A stretch of 39,222 nt of DNA, taken from Magnetococcales bacterium (lineage in GTDB: Bacteria; Pseudomonadota; Magnetococcia; Magnetococcales; JADGCH01). Every line of letters begins with the position of its first letter. Position 1 is the first letter of the stretch. The notes under the pieces were generated by a model. It worked only from the letters and a program-made list of their open reading frames with translations, was not told the origin of the DNA and made no database searches. Location of the stretch: the NCBI GenBank assembly GCA_015228995.1, contig JADGCM010000002.1, positions 1 through 39,222 of the forward strand. Reading direction: 5' to 3'. A program made the position numbers and the translations under genes. Positions 1 to 8,931 of this stretch are shown one piece after another.

Positions 1-677
1 TGTTATTAGGGAGTGGTTTTGCCGCCTCATTTCGCGCCCCTGGTTTGGAACAAATCTCCTACCTGGAGTATTTTTATCCTGGTATTTTGCTGATGCTGAC
101 CCTATTTGCCAGCATCTTCTCCACCATCACTATTATAGAGGATCGGCAGCAGGGGTTGTTGCAGGAGATATTGGTTGCCCCAGTACCGCGCCTCTGTATC
201 GTTGTCGGCAAAGTGCTCGGGGCCATGTCCGTTGCTCTGGTACAAACCCTGTTGTTGCTGTTGGTGGCGCCATTGCTGGGACTATCGCCCCCGGTCTTCC
301 AGCTGCTGCTTATTATCGCTGGTTTGGTTGTAACCGCGCTCGGATTTACCGCCCTGGGCTTCCTCATCGCTTGGAATATGGAAAGCAGTGCTGGTTACCA
401 CGCCATCATGTCGGTGTTTTTGATGCCGCTATGGATGTTATCCGGTGCCCTATTCCCGGTCGATCAAGCACCGGCATGGCTGTGGTGGCTGATGATACTC
501 AACCCGGTTACTCATGCGTTGATGTTGATCCGGATGCCTTTTTATCACACGGACTCGTTGTGGTTGCTTTTTCAGGATTGGCACTATTTGCTTGCCGTAG
601 GGATCACCCTAATATGGGCCGTCGGTTGCTTGGTACTGGCTCTGTGGCGTATTAGTCGTGTTGAGCAGGGCGTTTAG
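1..677 (+). CDS. ABC-2 type transporter permease, 5'-truncated by window edge
   Basis: This is the C-terminal part of an inner-membrane ABC-2 exporter permease, the membrane subunit that works with a separate ATPase to export drugs, polysaccharide or lipid-linked material. The frame is already open at base 3, so the start lies outside the window; the TTG at 45 is internal. Visible are a periplasmic-looking stretch, then five or six hydrophobic helices. The conserved cytoplasmic segment TIIEDRQQGLLQEILVAPV and the later LSGALFPVDQAP and NPVTHALMLIR are typical of the YadH/NodJ-like ABC-2 family. The gene ends about 340 bp before the sugar-modification genes, so whether it exports their product cannot be judged from here. 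Family assignment is firm; substrate is unknown. Confidence 0.85.
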   Translation, partial: LLGSGFAASFRAPGLEQISYLEYFYPGILLMLTLFASIFSTITIIEDRQQGLLQEILVAPVPRLCIVVGKVLGAMSVALVQTLLLLLVAPLLGLSPPVFQLLLIIAGLVVTALGFTALGFLIAWNMESSAGYHAIMSVFLMPLWMLSGALFPVDQAPAWLWWLMILNPVTHALMLIRMPFYHTDSLWLLFQDWHYLLAVGITLIWAVGCLVLALWRISRVEQGV

Positions 678-796
678 TGAAAAAATGATGATTGTTGCAT
701 CAGCTATGAAATTGTAGTATCCATAAGCGCGCGTGGTATTTTTCCGGCGTGGTAGCTCGTGGTGGATATGGTGCACACTATTCCCCCAGGAAGTGG

Positions 797-919
797 GTGA
801 AACGAACCTCAGCGATGGCGGCCGGGCTGACGGACCACCAATGGGCCCTATCAGGGTTGTTGCATTACCGGGTCCCCCACCACCATAGGGACAATTTGAG
901 CTTCCGTGGAGGCCGATAA
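797..919 (+). pseudogene. Possible remnant of an IS4/IS5-type transposase N-terminus
   Basis: A 40-codon open stretch from a GTG (797) to TAA (917-919) contains GLTDHQWALSGLL, which resembles the LTDxQWxxLxxLLP start of IS4/IS5-family (DUF4096-like) transposases, followed by an arginine- and glycine-rich segment as in that family. Nothing recognisable as the DDE domain follows, so if real it is a short scrap left by an old insertion. No terminal inverted repeats or target duplication were seen. It could be a chance match. Confidence 0.3.
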
Positions 920-969
920 AGACATAACAAACTATGCTAATCGACCACGGTTGAGTGGGGTGCTGCTGG

Positions 970-1000
970 TTGCTAAGAAAATGGTATTTTTAACTATAAT
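970..1000 (+). promoter_or_regulatory. Weak sigma70-like promoter candidate before the first FkbM gene
   Basis: TATAAT at 995-1000 lies in an AT-rich stretch, with a poor -35 (TTGCTA, 970-975) at a 19-bp spacing. Transcription from it would start only a few bases before the AAAGG ribosome site (1003-1007), so it is a tentative call. Confidence 0.25.
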
Positions 1001-1018
1001 TCAAAGGTTTATGTTTAT

Positions 1019-1897
1019 ATGTATATGAAATTTTATGATCGCGCCGGGACAGAGCGGCGTTTTCAGTTGATTTTAGATAGCTCAGAAGGTGCCGTTGTTG
1101 ACAGAGCAATAGCTAGGTGTTTTGAGAGAGGCGAATGGTATGAGCCGGATGGTGCGGCGCTGGTGAGAAGGGTTGTCTCTCCCGGCGATGTTTTTATTGA
1201 TGTCGGTGCGAATGTTGGTTACTACACTGTCCTTTCTAGTGTAATGATGTCCGGTGTCGGTGTGGTAATATCTTGTGAACCGGATAGCGAAAATTTAATT
1301 CGCTTGAGAAAAAACATAGCCGTTAATAAACTTAGCAACTGCGTTGTTGTCGATAAGGTGGTCTGTAATCATACGGGAACTTCTGATTTTTATATTAACA
1401 GTGGTTCAAATGGTTCTCATTCAATTTGGGATCCTTGGTTGCTTCCTCTGCTCACTGGATCGCATTCTCCAGGGCGTAAGTTGACTGTGCCATCAATCAC
1501 GCTGGATGATATAGCTAGTCAGTTTTTGCAGAGTCGTAGTGGTGGTGGTAAGACAATCATCAAAATTGATACGGACGGAGCAGAGCAAATGGTTTTGGAA
1601 GGGGGAGTCTCGTTTCTGTCACCAGAAAAAGTACCTTTCATCATTTGTGAGTTGTATCCTCCGGGCCTAGAGCGGTGCGGATACTCTCAAAGCAGTCTTA
1701 GGAATTTTATGAAATCTATTGGGTACGATACGTTTTTGCTTGATGGTTTGGATAATGGGAGGAATGCCGACAGAATACCAAAATTCATACCGGAAAGGAC
1801 GCAAATTAAAGGAAATTTCTTTCCAAATATACTTTTTAGTACCGTTGAGCACATTCAGTTATTTTGGCCTGAAGAGGAATTTTTGAATTACTCATAG
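1019..1897 (+). CDS. FkbM-family SAM-dependent methyltransferase
   Basis: Predicted cytoplasmic methyltransferase of the FkbM family, which O-methylates sugars or related hydroxyls in glycan and natural-product pathways. The 292-residue protein has the SAM-binding motif DVGANVGYYT at about residues 60-69, an acidic motif ISCEPD at the end of the second strand, and the FkbM hallmark KIDTDGAEQMVLEGG around 182, followed by a GYSQSSLRNFMKSIGYDTF C-terminal module. AAAGG at 1003-1007 lies 11 bases before the ATG at 1019; an ATG two codons later is a weaker alternative. It is the first gene of a same-strand group with the TPR-methyltransferase, carbamoyltransferase and second FkbM gene, which suggests it decorates the same surface glycan. 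The gene looks more AT-rich than the genes after 5.6 kb, consistent with a separate origin. The acceptor is unknown. Confidence 0.85.
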   Translation: MYMKFYDRAGTERRFQLILDSSEGAVVDRAIARCFERGEWYEPDGAALVRRVVSPGDVFIDVGANVGYYTVLSSVMMSGVGVVISCEPDSENLIRLRKNIAVNKLSNCVVVDKVVCNHTGTSDFYINSGSNGSHSIWDPWLLPLLTGSHSPGRKLTVPSITLDDIASQFLQSRSGGGKTIIKIDTDGAEQMVLEGGVSFLSPEKVPFIICELYPPGLERCGYSQSSLRNFMKSIGYDTFLLDGLDNGRNADRIPKFIPERTQIKGNFFPNILFSTVEHIQLFWPEEEFLNYS

Positions 1898-1968
1898 TGG
1901 CGTGCTAGTTGTTGCTTATTTGTGTGATGTATATATGGATATTTTATGTATTATGGTAATAGATACAA

Positions 1969-2952
1969 ATGAATAACGATATATTGCTTATTTCTGCCCT
2001 TGATAGTTATAATTCTGGTCAATATAAGGATACGATCAGCAAGTGCCGGTTAGCGATCCAAAATCAAGAGAGGGCTGATGCTTGGTGCTTGACTGGCATG
2101 GCGCTGCGTAAATTGGGGCGTTCACACGATGCCGTTAACGCTTATCGCCTAGCATTGTTGATCGATCCCGATTATACAAGCGCATCCAGTAATTTGATAA
2201 ATTTACAAAATGATCTGTTAAATGGTATCCGTGCTGACGCTTATTCGATCCATGTGGCTATGTTGGCCCTCTACGAGAAAGAATCGGGCCTTGTCGTGCA
2301 AACGGGTGTTTTTAAGGGACTGAAATTCCATAAAGGCTTTTTCCATGGAAAATTGCAGATGCTGTTTGGGACGTACGAATCACAGCTAACGCAATGGATG
2401 CACGATGTCGTCAAGAGGGCTTATTCAACCATCATCAACGTTGGTTGTGGTGAAGGACTTTATGCCGTTGGCTTGGCCAAGACGATTCCTAACAGTCGGG
2501 TTTTTGCCTTTGATACCCATGAGGGTGCTAGGGCAAATTGCCAGTGGTTGTCGGATACCAATGGCACCACTGATCGTGTAACGGTGCTGGGGGAGTGTTC
2601 TCCGCAGCAACTGGAGGAGTTGCTCAGTAAACAGGATGCGGATGCGTTGGTGCTGATCGATTGTGAGGGGTGTGAATACGAATTACTCGATCCGGCACTT
2701 GTGCCATCCCTTGCCAATTGTGATATTTTGGTGGAATGCCACGATAGCTCTTTTCAGCCACCGAAACCAATTGCAAAGACTCTTGAAGAGCGGTTTTTCA
2801 GCACACATAGTGTTATTCGCACTGATTCTGGCCCTCGGGATCCTTGTATGGTACCCTTTTTGGATAATTTTCCTGAATTGGCTTGGTGGTTGTCCATTAA
2901 CGAGAGTCGTGATCATTTTCAGACTTGGTTTTATTTTACTAAACGACAATAA
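1969..2952 (+). CDS. TPR-containing FkbM-like methyltransferase
   Basis: A 327-residue two-part protein. Residues 1 to about 80 form two to three tetratricopeptide helices (ALDSYNSGQYKDTISKCRLA, then WCLTGMALRKLGRSHDAVNAY), a protein-protein docking module. The rest is a Rossmann-type methyltransferase: the SAM motif is INVGCGEGLYAVG near 156, followed by VFAFDTHEGARANCQWL, and LIDCEGCEYELL near 230 corresponds to the KIDTEGxE motif of FkbM enzymes. A late IDCEG/ECHD acidic pattern is kept, so activity is plausible. No clear ribosome site precedes the ATG at 1969. It lies 71 bp after the first FkbM gene and 25 bp before the carbamoyltransferase. The TPR part may recruit it to the TPR-bearing glycosyltransferase at 5643, but that is inference. 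Confidence 0.75.
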   Translation: MNNDILLISALDSYNSGQYKDTISKCRLAIQNQERADAWCLTGMALRKLGRSHDAVNAYRLALLIDPDYTSASSNLINLQNDLLNGIRADAYSIHVAMLALYEKESGLVVQTGVFKGLKFHKGFFHGKLQMLFGTYESQLTQWMHDVVKRAYSTIINVGCGEGLYAVGLAKTIPNSRVFAFDTHEGARANCQWLSDTNGTTDRVTVLGECSPQQLEELLSKQDADALVLIDCEGCEYELLDPALVPSLANCDILVECHDSSFQPPKPIAKTLEERFFSTHSVIRTDSGPRDPCMVPFLDNFPELAWWLSINESRDHFQTWFYFTKRQ

Positions 2953-2977
2953 TAATTATACTGGGATCAAGATAATC

Positions 2978-4888
2978 ATGAATATTGTTGGGTTGCATTT
3001 TGGTCATGATGGTGCTGTCTGTGTCCTTAAGAATGGGCAAATGAGTGCCTATATTTCGAGGGAAAGGGAGGGACGAGAGAAGCACGCCTGGGCGTTTACA
3101 ACTAACGAGCTCAATCTGGCCTTGTCTCGTTCTGATCTAACGGTTCGTGATATAGATTTTTTTGCTATCACTTCCACTCAGGGCATGGCGCTCTCTTTGG
3201 GGTTGATTGAGAATTTCGATATCAAACTTAAAAGTCACGCACGCCATTCCATGTTTAAAAATCCTCTTTATGACCTGGACATGAACGTCGAGTCGCTATT
3301 GTCTAAGGACGATTGGACCAAGGGGAAGGTTAAGACTATGGGTTGGCTGGACCGGTATGGTATTGCCAGTTGCTGGTCCCCTCGCGGTGCCACGATAAAA
3401 GAAATAGCTGCGGTGAATTGTTCCTCCTTATTAAAAACAGAATCGATTCGTTATGGGTTTCATTATCCCGTTACAGTGGAGATCTCTGGACGGGAAATTC
3501 CGGGCTGCTTTATTGATCACCATGTGGCGCATGCCGCCTCTAGTTTTTTTCTTTCTGGTTTCGAGCAAGCGGCGATTGTTACCCACGATGGGATTGGATC
3601 GGAGGATGTGTCAAAGCTGCACGAGCTGCCGTATAACAGTGGCATGATCTACTACGGATACAAAAATTATATTATCCCATTACAGCCTCATTATCTATTC
3701 TTAGGTAGTTTATATACTTTGATTAGTCTTGGTGTTGGATTGGCAACCCAGAGAGATCTAATCAGTGGTTCCGGTAAATTAATGGGGCTGGCGCCGTATG
3801 GCCGACCGGTGTTCTTCAGAAATGAGTTTGTCGGCAATGCCTACGATTATGAGAGAAAGTTCGGTAACCGTGATATGACCCATGTTTGGCGGAGTCATAT
3901 GGAGGGGATGTTGTCCGCGCTTAAATATCCGATGAATATGTTGGCCAAACCAGAGCACATGACTGAGTCCACTAATGCCGATGTGGCGGCCAGTACCCAA
4001 AAACTGTTTGAAGAGTGTCTGTTGGAAGTTGTTAAGGCTACTCATTCGATGTTGTTGAACAGTGGTATTCTCGAAGGTTCTCTTTGCTTGAGCGGTGGGA
4101 CGGCCCTTAATTGTCCGGCCAATACTCGGATCCATAAAGAGACGCCTTTTTCGTCGATTTTTATTACTCCCGCCTGCAGCGATGATGGCCTCGCTATTGG
4201 AGCAGCAGCCTATTTGTGTCATCAGTTGCTTGGGTATCCTCGGCAGTTGCAGCCAGAGTCATTTTCCCCGTATACGGGGAAAACGTATTCTGATAAAGAA
4301 ATTTTTTTGGCGATTCAAGAATTCGGCTCCTCTATCGTTGCAAAAAATGTTGGTTATAATGCTGCTGAGGAGGCTGCGAATGACTTGGCCTGCAATCGGG
4401 TGATTGCTTGGTTCGAGGGAGGGAGTGAGATTGGTCCCAGAGCGCTGGGTCATCGGTCCATTCTGGCCAATCCAACCTATTCGGAAAATTGGAAAAGGGT
4501 GAATTTAATCAAAAGTAGAGAGTGGTGGCGACCCTTTGCCCCATCTGTGTTGGAAGAAGACATGGCTGATTGGTTTGATGGCATCCCCAACCACTCTCCT
4601 TATATGCTCTATACCGCCCGGGTGAAGTCGCGTCGGTTGCCAGCTATTACCCACGTTGATGGTACGGCGCGGGTGCAGACTGTGACGCCATCGTCTGGAA
4701 GATTTTATGATTTGATTTGCGAGTTTAAGAAGCGTACTGGTGTCCCGGTGATACTGAATACGTCGTTCAATGGACCAGGGGAACCGATCGTTGAGACACC
4801 GCAACAAGCCATTGCCTTTTTGGTGAAATCGACGCTGCTTGATGCGTTGTACGTGGGGGAATATCGCCTGACCCGCTGTTCAGATTGA
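2978..4888 (+). CDS. O-carbamoyltransferase, NodU/CmcH family
   Basis: Transfers a carbamoyl group from carbamoyl phosphate, via carbamoyl-AMP, to a hydroxyl of a sugar or other acceptor. The 636-residue protein has the family's two parts: an N-terminal Kae1/ASKHA-like ATPase domain (start MNIVGLHFGHDGA, metal-binding DHHVAHAASSFF near 180, THDGIGS, CLSGGTALN near 371, SDDGLAIGAAA near 401) and the C-terminal carbamoyltransferase domain (GSEIGPRALGHRSILANP near 485, WWRPFAPSV, LNTSFNGPGEPIV near 593). Length is normal for the family. The frame is open upstream to 2663, but that stretch overlaps the previous gene and the family begins at the ATG at 2978, so this start was chosen. Set among FkbM methyltransferases, it most likely carbamoylates a surface glycan, as NodU does to Nod factors. 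Confidence 0.9.
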   Translation: MNIVGLHFGHDGAVCVLKNGQMSAYISREREGREKHAWAFTTNELNLALSRSDLTVRDIDFFAITSTQGMALSLGLIENFDIKLKSHARHSMFKNPLYDLDMNVESLLSKDDWTKGKVKTMGWLDRYGIASCWSPRGATIKEIAAVNCSSLLKTESIRYGFHYPVTVEISGREIPGCFIDHHVAHAASSFFLSGFEQAAIVTHDGIGSEDVSKLHELPYNSGMIYYGYKNYIIPLQPHYLFLGSLYTLISLGVGLATQRDLISGSGKLMGLAPYGRPVFFRNEFVGNAYDYERKFGNRDMTHVWRSHMEGMLSALKYPMNMLAKPEHMTESTNADVAASTQKLFEECLLEVVKATHSMLLNSGILEGSLCLSGGTALNCPANTRIHKETPFSSIFITPACSDDGLAIGAAAYLCHQLLGYPRQLQPESFSPYTGKTYSDKEIFLAIQEFGSSIVAKNVGYNAAEEAANDLACNRVIAWFEGGSEIGPRALGHRSILANPTYSENWKRVNLIKSREWWRPFAPSVLEEDMADWFDGIPNHSPYMLYTARVKSRRLPAITHVDGTARVQTVTPSSGRFYDLICEFKKRTGVPVILNTSFNGPGEPIVETPQQAIAFLVKSTLLDALYVGEYRLTRCSD

Positions 4889-4923
4889 ATGTGGCTATCT
4901 TTTAAGAATGATCATGGTGCATC

Positions 4924-5640
4924 ATGCAAAACGCTAATGTCGTAAAACTATCGAATGGTAGCAGGGACTTTGAGTTTTTCTACAAGCAGCTCGGCTCGCG
5001 TGCCGTGTTGGAGCACATCTTTAGCGGCGAGCCTTATCCCATTTTACCGTTTGTTAAAGGTGAGCATATTAAAACTATAGTTGACATCGGTGCTCATATT
5101 GGTGAGGCGGCTTTTTTCTTTCATTTTCTGTACCCAGATGCGGATATTTTCTCATTTGAACCGGACCCAGAATCTTTCGGCCTGCTTGAGCGCAATGTTG
5201 GGCAGATCAGTAAAATTCGTCCGTTCCATGTAGGTTGCTTCGATTGCGATAAAGAGGTGGAGTTTTTCAAAAGCCTGGAGTTTGGTTCGGTAGGTAACTC
5301 AATCTATGCCAAATCGAACATGGTGCATTCGTGCCGGGTGCAGTTGAAGGACACCGCGACCATCCTAAATAGTCTGGCCATTCCGCAGCAGATCGACATC
5401 CTAAAAATTGACACCGAGGGGTGTGAGATAGCGGTGTTGCGTTCTTTGTTTGGGGGGCGTTTTCGGTCCAAACTGGCTTATATTGAGCACCACTCAGAGC
5501 AAGATTGCCATGAGATCCATAACCTATTGTTCCCGACCCACGTTTTATGGAATTCCTCAGCTATGGGTTGCGGTCATGGCGTCCCTGGTGAGCTGTTGTA
5601 TGTGGATCGCCAGTACGTTTCGGGACTCGCTAGTCGTTAG
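4924..5640 (+). CDS. FkbM-family methyltransferase
   Basis: Second FkbM-type SAM methyltransferase of the cluster, 238 residues and close to the minimal domain. Motif I is VDIGAHIGEAAFF at about 53-65, with FSFEPDPESFGLLERNV as motif II and ILKIDTEGCEIAVLRSL at about 159-175 as the family signature; the C-terminus closes with ELLYVDRQYV. It differs clearly from the FkbM gene at 1019, so it is not a recent duplicate. It starts 35 bp after the carbamoyltransferase and stops 2 bp before the large glycosyltransferase gene, which indicates one transcript. No good Shine-Dalgarno sequence is seen before the ATG. The likely role is methylation of a sugar in the same glycan; the exact acceptor cannot be read from sequence. 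Confidence 0.85.
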   Translation: MQNANVVKLSNGSRDFEFFYKQLGSRAVLEHIFSGEPYPILPFVKGEHIKTIVDIGAHIGEAAFFFHFLYPDADIFSFEPDPESFGLLERNVGQISKIRPFHVGCFDCDKEVEFFKSLEFGSVGNSIYAKSNMVHSCRVQLKDTATILNSLAIPQQIDILKIDTEGCEIAVLRSLFGGRFRSKLAYIEHHSEQDCHEIHNLLFPTHVLWNSSAMGCGHGVPGELLYVDRQYVSGLASR

Positions 5641-5642
5641 TT

Positions 5643-8600
5643 ATGGCTAATCTCTCCGTGCAGGAGCGGGTCAGGAACGCCTTAGCCTTGATGCAACAGG
5701 ATGTGCGCCTGCCGGTTCTTAACCCTGATCCTGCTGCTTCAGACGCCGATTTTTCTGCAACTTTCAATAAAAAATTTATTATCAGTTGGCAGATTAGTCA
5801 CATGTATGGCTGGGGGGTCTATGGCTACCATCTAGCCATGACCTTGTTGCGTTTGGGAGGCGAGCCGATCTTGTTGCACCCGCCGCATTATCTCATGGCC
5901 AACTCGGCGCAGATGGAAGCCTTGCAACGTGTTGCGGTCAACTCACGCAAGTATGCTGATTTTTTACGTAATCACCCGCAGCAGATCCTGCATGCGCCGG
6001 AAGATATCCTATTGATGTCTTGTGACTCCCTCTTCGATTTTAAGAATAATCGCATCAAAAGTGGGCAAGACATTGGCATCGCCTTTTTTGATCGTATTCC
6101 GCTGCCTGAGCAGAATGTACACAAAGCCAGGGATATTCCTCTGGTTATCACTGGATCGACCTGGAATGAGCATGTTCTTCGGACGCGCTATGGTCTGACC
6201 AATGTCAAGACCATTATTCAGGGGGTGGATACAGCTATGTTTTCTCCGGCAGAAAAGCAGAATCGGCTGCTGCCGGAACGGTTTGTCATCTTCAGTGGCG
6301 GTAAGTTGGAACTCAGAAAAGGCCAGGATATCGTCATTGAGGCCTTTAAGCGATTCCATTCCCGTCATCCGGACGCTTTTCTGTTGACGGTGTGGAATAA
6401 CTACTGGATCAACGATGCCAATGATCGTCCGGCACGGATGTTTCAAGTGGGAGGCATCTCTGACTTGCCCGATAGCACTGAGATCAACCCGTGGTTGAGT
6501 CGTTACCTGCCAGCGGAATCGTTCTACGATGTCGGTATTATCGCGAACCCGCTGATGCCATCGTTACTGCGCGAGTGTGATGTGGCGATCATGCCCAGCC
6601 GTTGTGAGGGGGGCACTAATTTGGTAGCGATGGAGTGCATGGCGGCTGGTGTGCCATTGATACTGTCGGCTAACACCGGTCATCTCGATCTGATTGCAGC
6701 GGATCGCTGTTACCCTGTGGTGGCGCAAAAGCCAGTGGTTGACCACCAAGGGGTGGTGCTGCCAGACTGGGGCGAGGCTTCTGTCGATGAGATCGTTGTT
6801 CACTTGGAGGATATCTATCAAAATCGGGATCGGGCCAAGGCACGAGCCCAACAGGGTTGGCAGTTTATCCGCCAATTTTCGTGGCACAAACAATGTTCTC
6901 AGGTGTTGCATGCGGCGCATCACCCAGGCAATCATTCAGGTAATGTTATGAATAACGAAGCATCGACCGTGGCTGTTGCTCCCACCGCCTCACAGCTTCT
7001 CCAGCAAGGGGAACAACTGGCTGCTCGCGGTGACCATACGGCCGCCAGGGCCTATTACCAGCAGGCTTTGGCTGCCGATCCCCACTGTTCCGAGGCTTGG
7101 AATAATCTCGGTTTGCTGCTGATGGCACAGCAGAACTTTAGCGAGGCCATCCCCTATTTTGAACAGGCTATCGCGCTTAAATTGCCCAATGTGTTGGCGC
7201 ATAATAATCTGGCGTCGGCCTTTTTGAAACTCGGTAACCTCACTAAAGCGGTTGTTCAATACGAATATGCGCTGGCTTTACGTCCGGATCCAGCCATTGG
7301 TAACAATTTGATTCAAGCTCTGTTGGCGCTTGGTAATCGTTATCACGGACAAGACCTTATTGCTGACGCTGAGGCGTGTTATCGGCGCATTCTAACGCTC
7401 AAATCGGACCACAGCGAAGCGTGCATCCAACTTGGTATTTTAGCGCTGGCTGAAGGTAATTTGAAAGCAGCGGCCGAGTATTGTCGTGTTGTCGTTGATC
7501 CGGCTAAGTTGCCTCTGGCCGATATACAACGTCGCGGTGTGGATAGCTATCATCAAGGACGTGTCTTAGATGCTGTTGCCTGTTTCATTCAAGTCGTGAA
7601 TTTGCAACCTGATTTTCTGGGCCATTATAACAACCTCGGGCTGATCCTGGCGCAGATGGAATACCATGGTCAGGCCGTCAGATGCTACCACCAAGCCCTA
7701 AATATTAGGCCAGATAGCAGCAGTTATAACAATTTAGGGACTTCTCTGCACCGACTGGGGCAAATGCGGCAGGCGGAGGAGTGCTTCAAAAAAGCCGTCG
7801 CTATACAGCCCGATTATGCTCAGGCCCACCATAACCTTGGTTTTAATTTAGCGGCGCAATATCGTATTGATGAATCCGCCGCTGCCTTTGCGATTGCTTT
7901 TCGGTTGTCTCCGGGCGAGCACACCGCCATGCTTTACCACATGATGCAGGGAGATGCTTGGCTTGCCGGTGGGCGGACCATGGAGGGCTGGCAAGAATTT
8001 TCCTGGTTCTGGTACCAAAAGCGGTATCGAAAATCACTGTTCTCAGACGATTTCATTGTCAATCAGGAACCATGGAACGGCACGGACGATATTTCGGGCA
8101 AGCATCTCTTGGTGGTGACCGGTTGGGAAGGGCTTGGGGATGCCATTCAACTGGTTCGCTACGTGCCACAACTGATCCGTGATTATGGAGTGACGGTTAC
8201 GCTGTTGTGCCAGTCGACGTTGGTGGCTCTTTTCGCCACGGTGGAGGGGGTGCATGCGGTCAGGTCGAGGACGGATCCTTGGCAGTTCATCAAGTTCGAT
8301 GCCTACGTGCCTTTGATTGCGCTACCAGCCATTTTTAAGGTGCCATTTCCGGAGATGGATAAGTCAGCGGCGGATTGTGTGCCATACTTGACCGTTACAG
8401 AGGAGGCAAAGCTGCAATGGCAGCACATTCTGGCGCCGTACCAGTATGAACGGTGCTTCAGAGTCGGGCTGTGCTGGGCTGGTGGGGATAAGACCCCGTG
8501 GGGTCGTGCCCGTCATGTTGAGCATGTGGAAAAATTGTGGCCCCTGTTCGATGTGCCGCAGGTACGGTTGTTCAGTTTCCAGATGGATGCCGATGGCCAA

Positions 8601-8927
8601 ACTTTGCGACGGTTCCCTCCTGGCCAGTTATATCAATTTGGGTCAGAGCTACAGGGATTTATGAACACGGCGGCAATTTTATCGCAAATGGATTTATTGA
8701 TCACGATTGATAGTGCGATTACTCATCTGGCCGGTGCCATCGGTTTCCCAACGTGGGTGCTGTTGCCAGCCATGACCGATTACCGTTGGTTGCGTGAACG
8801 TGAAGATAGCCCTTGGTACCCATCGTTGCGGCTGTTTCGTCAGCGAACAATGGGTGACTGGGACGAAGTGATTGGACGGGTGGTGGTGGCGTTGCGTCAA
8901 GCCGTCACGGCTAAGTTAGGAGCATAA
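5643..8927 (+). CDS. Bifunctional glycosyltransferase: GT4 domain, TPR array, GT9-like domain
   Basis: A 1094-residue cytoplasmic protein with three parts. Residues 1 to about 420 are a GT-B glycosyltransferase of the GT4 type: an N-terminal WQISHMYGWGVYGYHLA loop, the donor-domain strand SGGKLELRKGQDI near 217 and the nucleotide-sugar motif PSRCEGGTNLVAMECMAAG near 318. About 445-765 is a run of TPR units (SEAWNNLGLLLMAQQNFSEA and similar). About 820-1094 is a second GT-B-like domain of the type found behind TPRs and related to GT9 (VTGWEGLGDAIQLVRYVPQL, VGLCWAGG, DLLITIDSAITHLAGAIGFP near 1018). A methionine at the domain joint (base 6948) is where a once separate TPR-GT gene could have begun, suggesting fusion. 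It follows the FkbM gene by 2 bp and precedes gmd by 4 bp. It probably adds two sugars, one possibly D-rhamnose. Confidence 0.85.
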   Translation: MANLSVQERVRNALALMQQDVRLPVLNPDPAASDADFSATFNKKFIISWQISHMYGWGVYGYHLAMTLLRLGGEPILLHPPHYLMANSAQMEALQRVAVNSRKYADFLRNHPQQILHAPEDILLMSCDSLFDFKNNRIKSGQDIGIAFFDRIPLPEQNVHKARDIPLVITGSTWNEHVLRTRYGLTNVKTIIQGVDTAMFSPAEKQNRLLPERFVIFSGGKLELRKGQDIVIEAFKRFHSRHPDAFLLTVWNNYWINDANDRPARMFQVGGISDLPDSTEINPWLSRYLPAESFYDVGIIANPLMPSLLRECDVAIMPSRCEGGTNLVAMECMAAGVPLILSANTGHLDLIAADRCYPVVAQKPVVDHQGVVLPDWGEASVDEIVVHLEDIYQNRDRAKARAQQGWQFIRQFSWHKQCSQVLHAAHHPGNHSGNVMNNEASTVAVAPTASQLLQQGEQLAARGDHTAARAYYQQALAADPHCSEAWNNLGLLLMAQQNFSEAIPYFEQAIALKLPNVLAHNNLASAFLKLGNLTKAVVQYEYALALRPDPAIGNNLIQALLALGNRYHGQDLIADAEACYRRILTLKSDHSEACIQLGILALAEGNLKAAAEYCRVVVDPAKLPLADIQRRGVDSYHQGRVLDAVACFIQVVNLQPDFLGHYNNLGLILAQMEYHGQAVRCYHQALNIRPDSSSYNNLGTSLHRLGQMRQAEECFKKAVAIQPDYAQAHHNLGFNLAAQYRIDESAAAFAIAFRLSPGEHTAMLYHMMQGDAWLAGGRTMEGWQEFSWFWYQKRYRKSLFSDDFIVNQEPWNGTDDISGKHLLVVTGWEGLGDAIQLVRYVPQLIRDYGVTVTLLCQSTLVALFATVEGVHAVRSRTDPWQFIKFDAYVPLIALPAIFKVPFPEMDKSAADCVPYLTVTEEAKLQWQHILAPYQYERCFRVGLCWAGGDKTPWGRARHVEHVEKLWPLFDVPQVRLFSFQMDADGQTLRRFPPGQLYQFGSELQGFMNTAAILSQMDLLITIDSAITHLAGAIGFPTWVLLPAMTDYRWLREREDSPWYPSLRLFRQRTMGDWDEVIGRVVVALRQAVTAKLGA

Positions 8928-8931
8928 TTTA

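Larger units (their letters stand above)
678..1018. other. Non-coding 341-bp gap with nested inverted repeats
   Basis: No full gene is seen. The middle is GC-rich between AT-rich ends and contains good base-pairing potential: GGACC (832-836) with GGTCC (871-875), enclosing AATG (840-843) with CATT (863-866), enclosing CCCT (846-849) with AGGG (853-856); then CCGTGG (904-909) with CCACGG (945-950), enclosing CGAT (914-917) with ATCG (940-943). GTGGTGG (759-765) could pair long-range with CCACCAC (877-883). It matches no RNA family I recognise (not RNase P, SRP, tmRNA or a cobalamin riboswitch). The same bases can be read as a transposase scrap, so the pairing may be accidental. Confidence 0.35.

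Noticed and set aside
2663..2977. N-terminal extension of the carbamoyltransferase frame
   Set aside because: It overlaps the TPR-methyltransferase gene, has no family similarity, and the enzyme family begins at the ATG at 2978.
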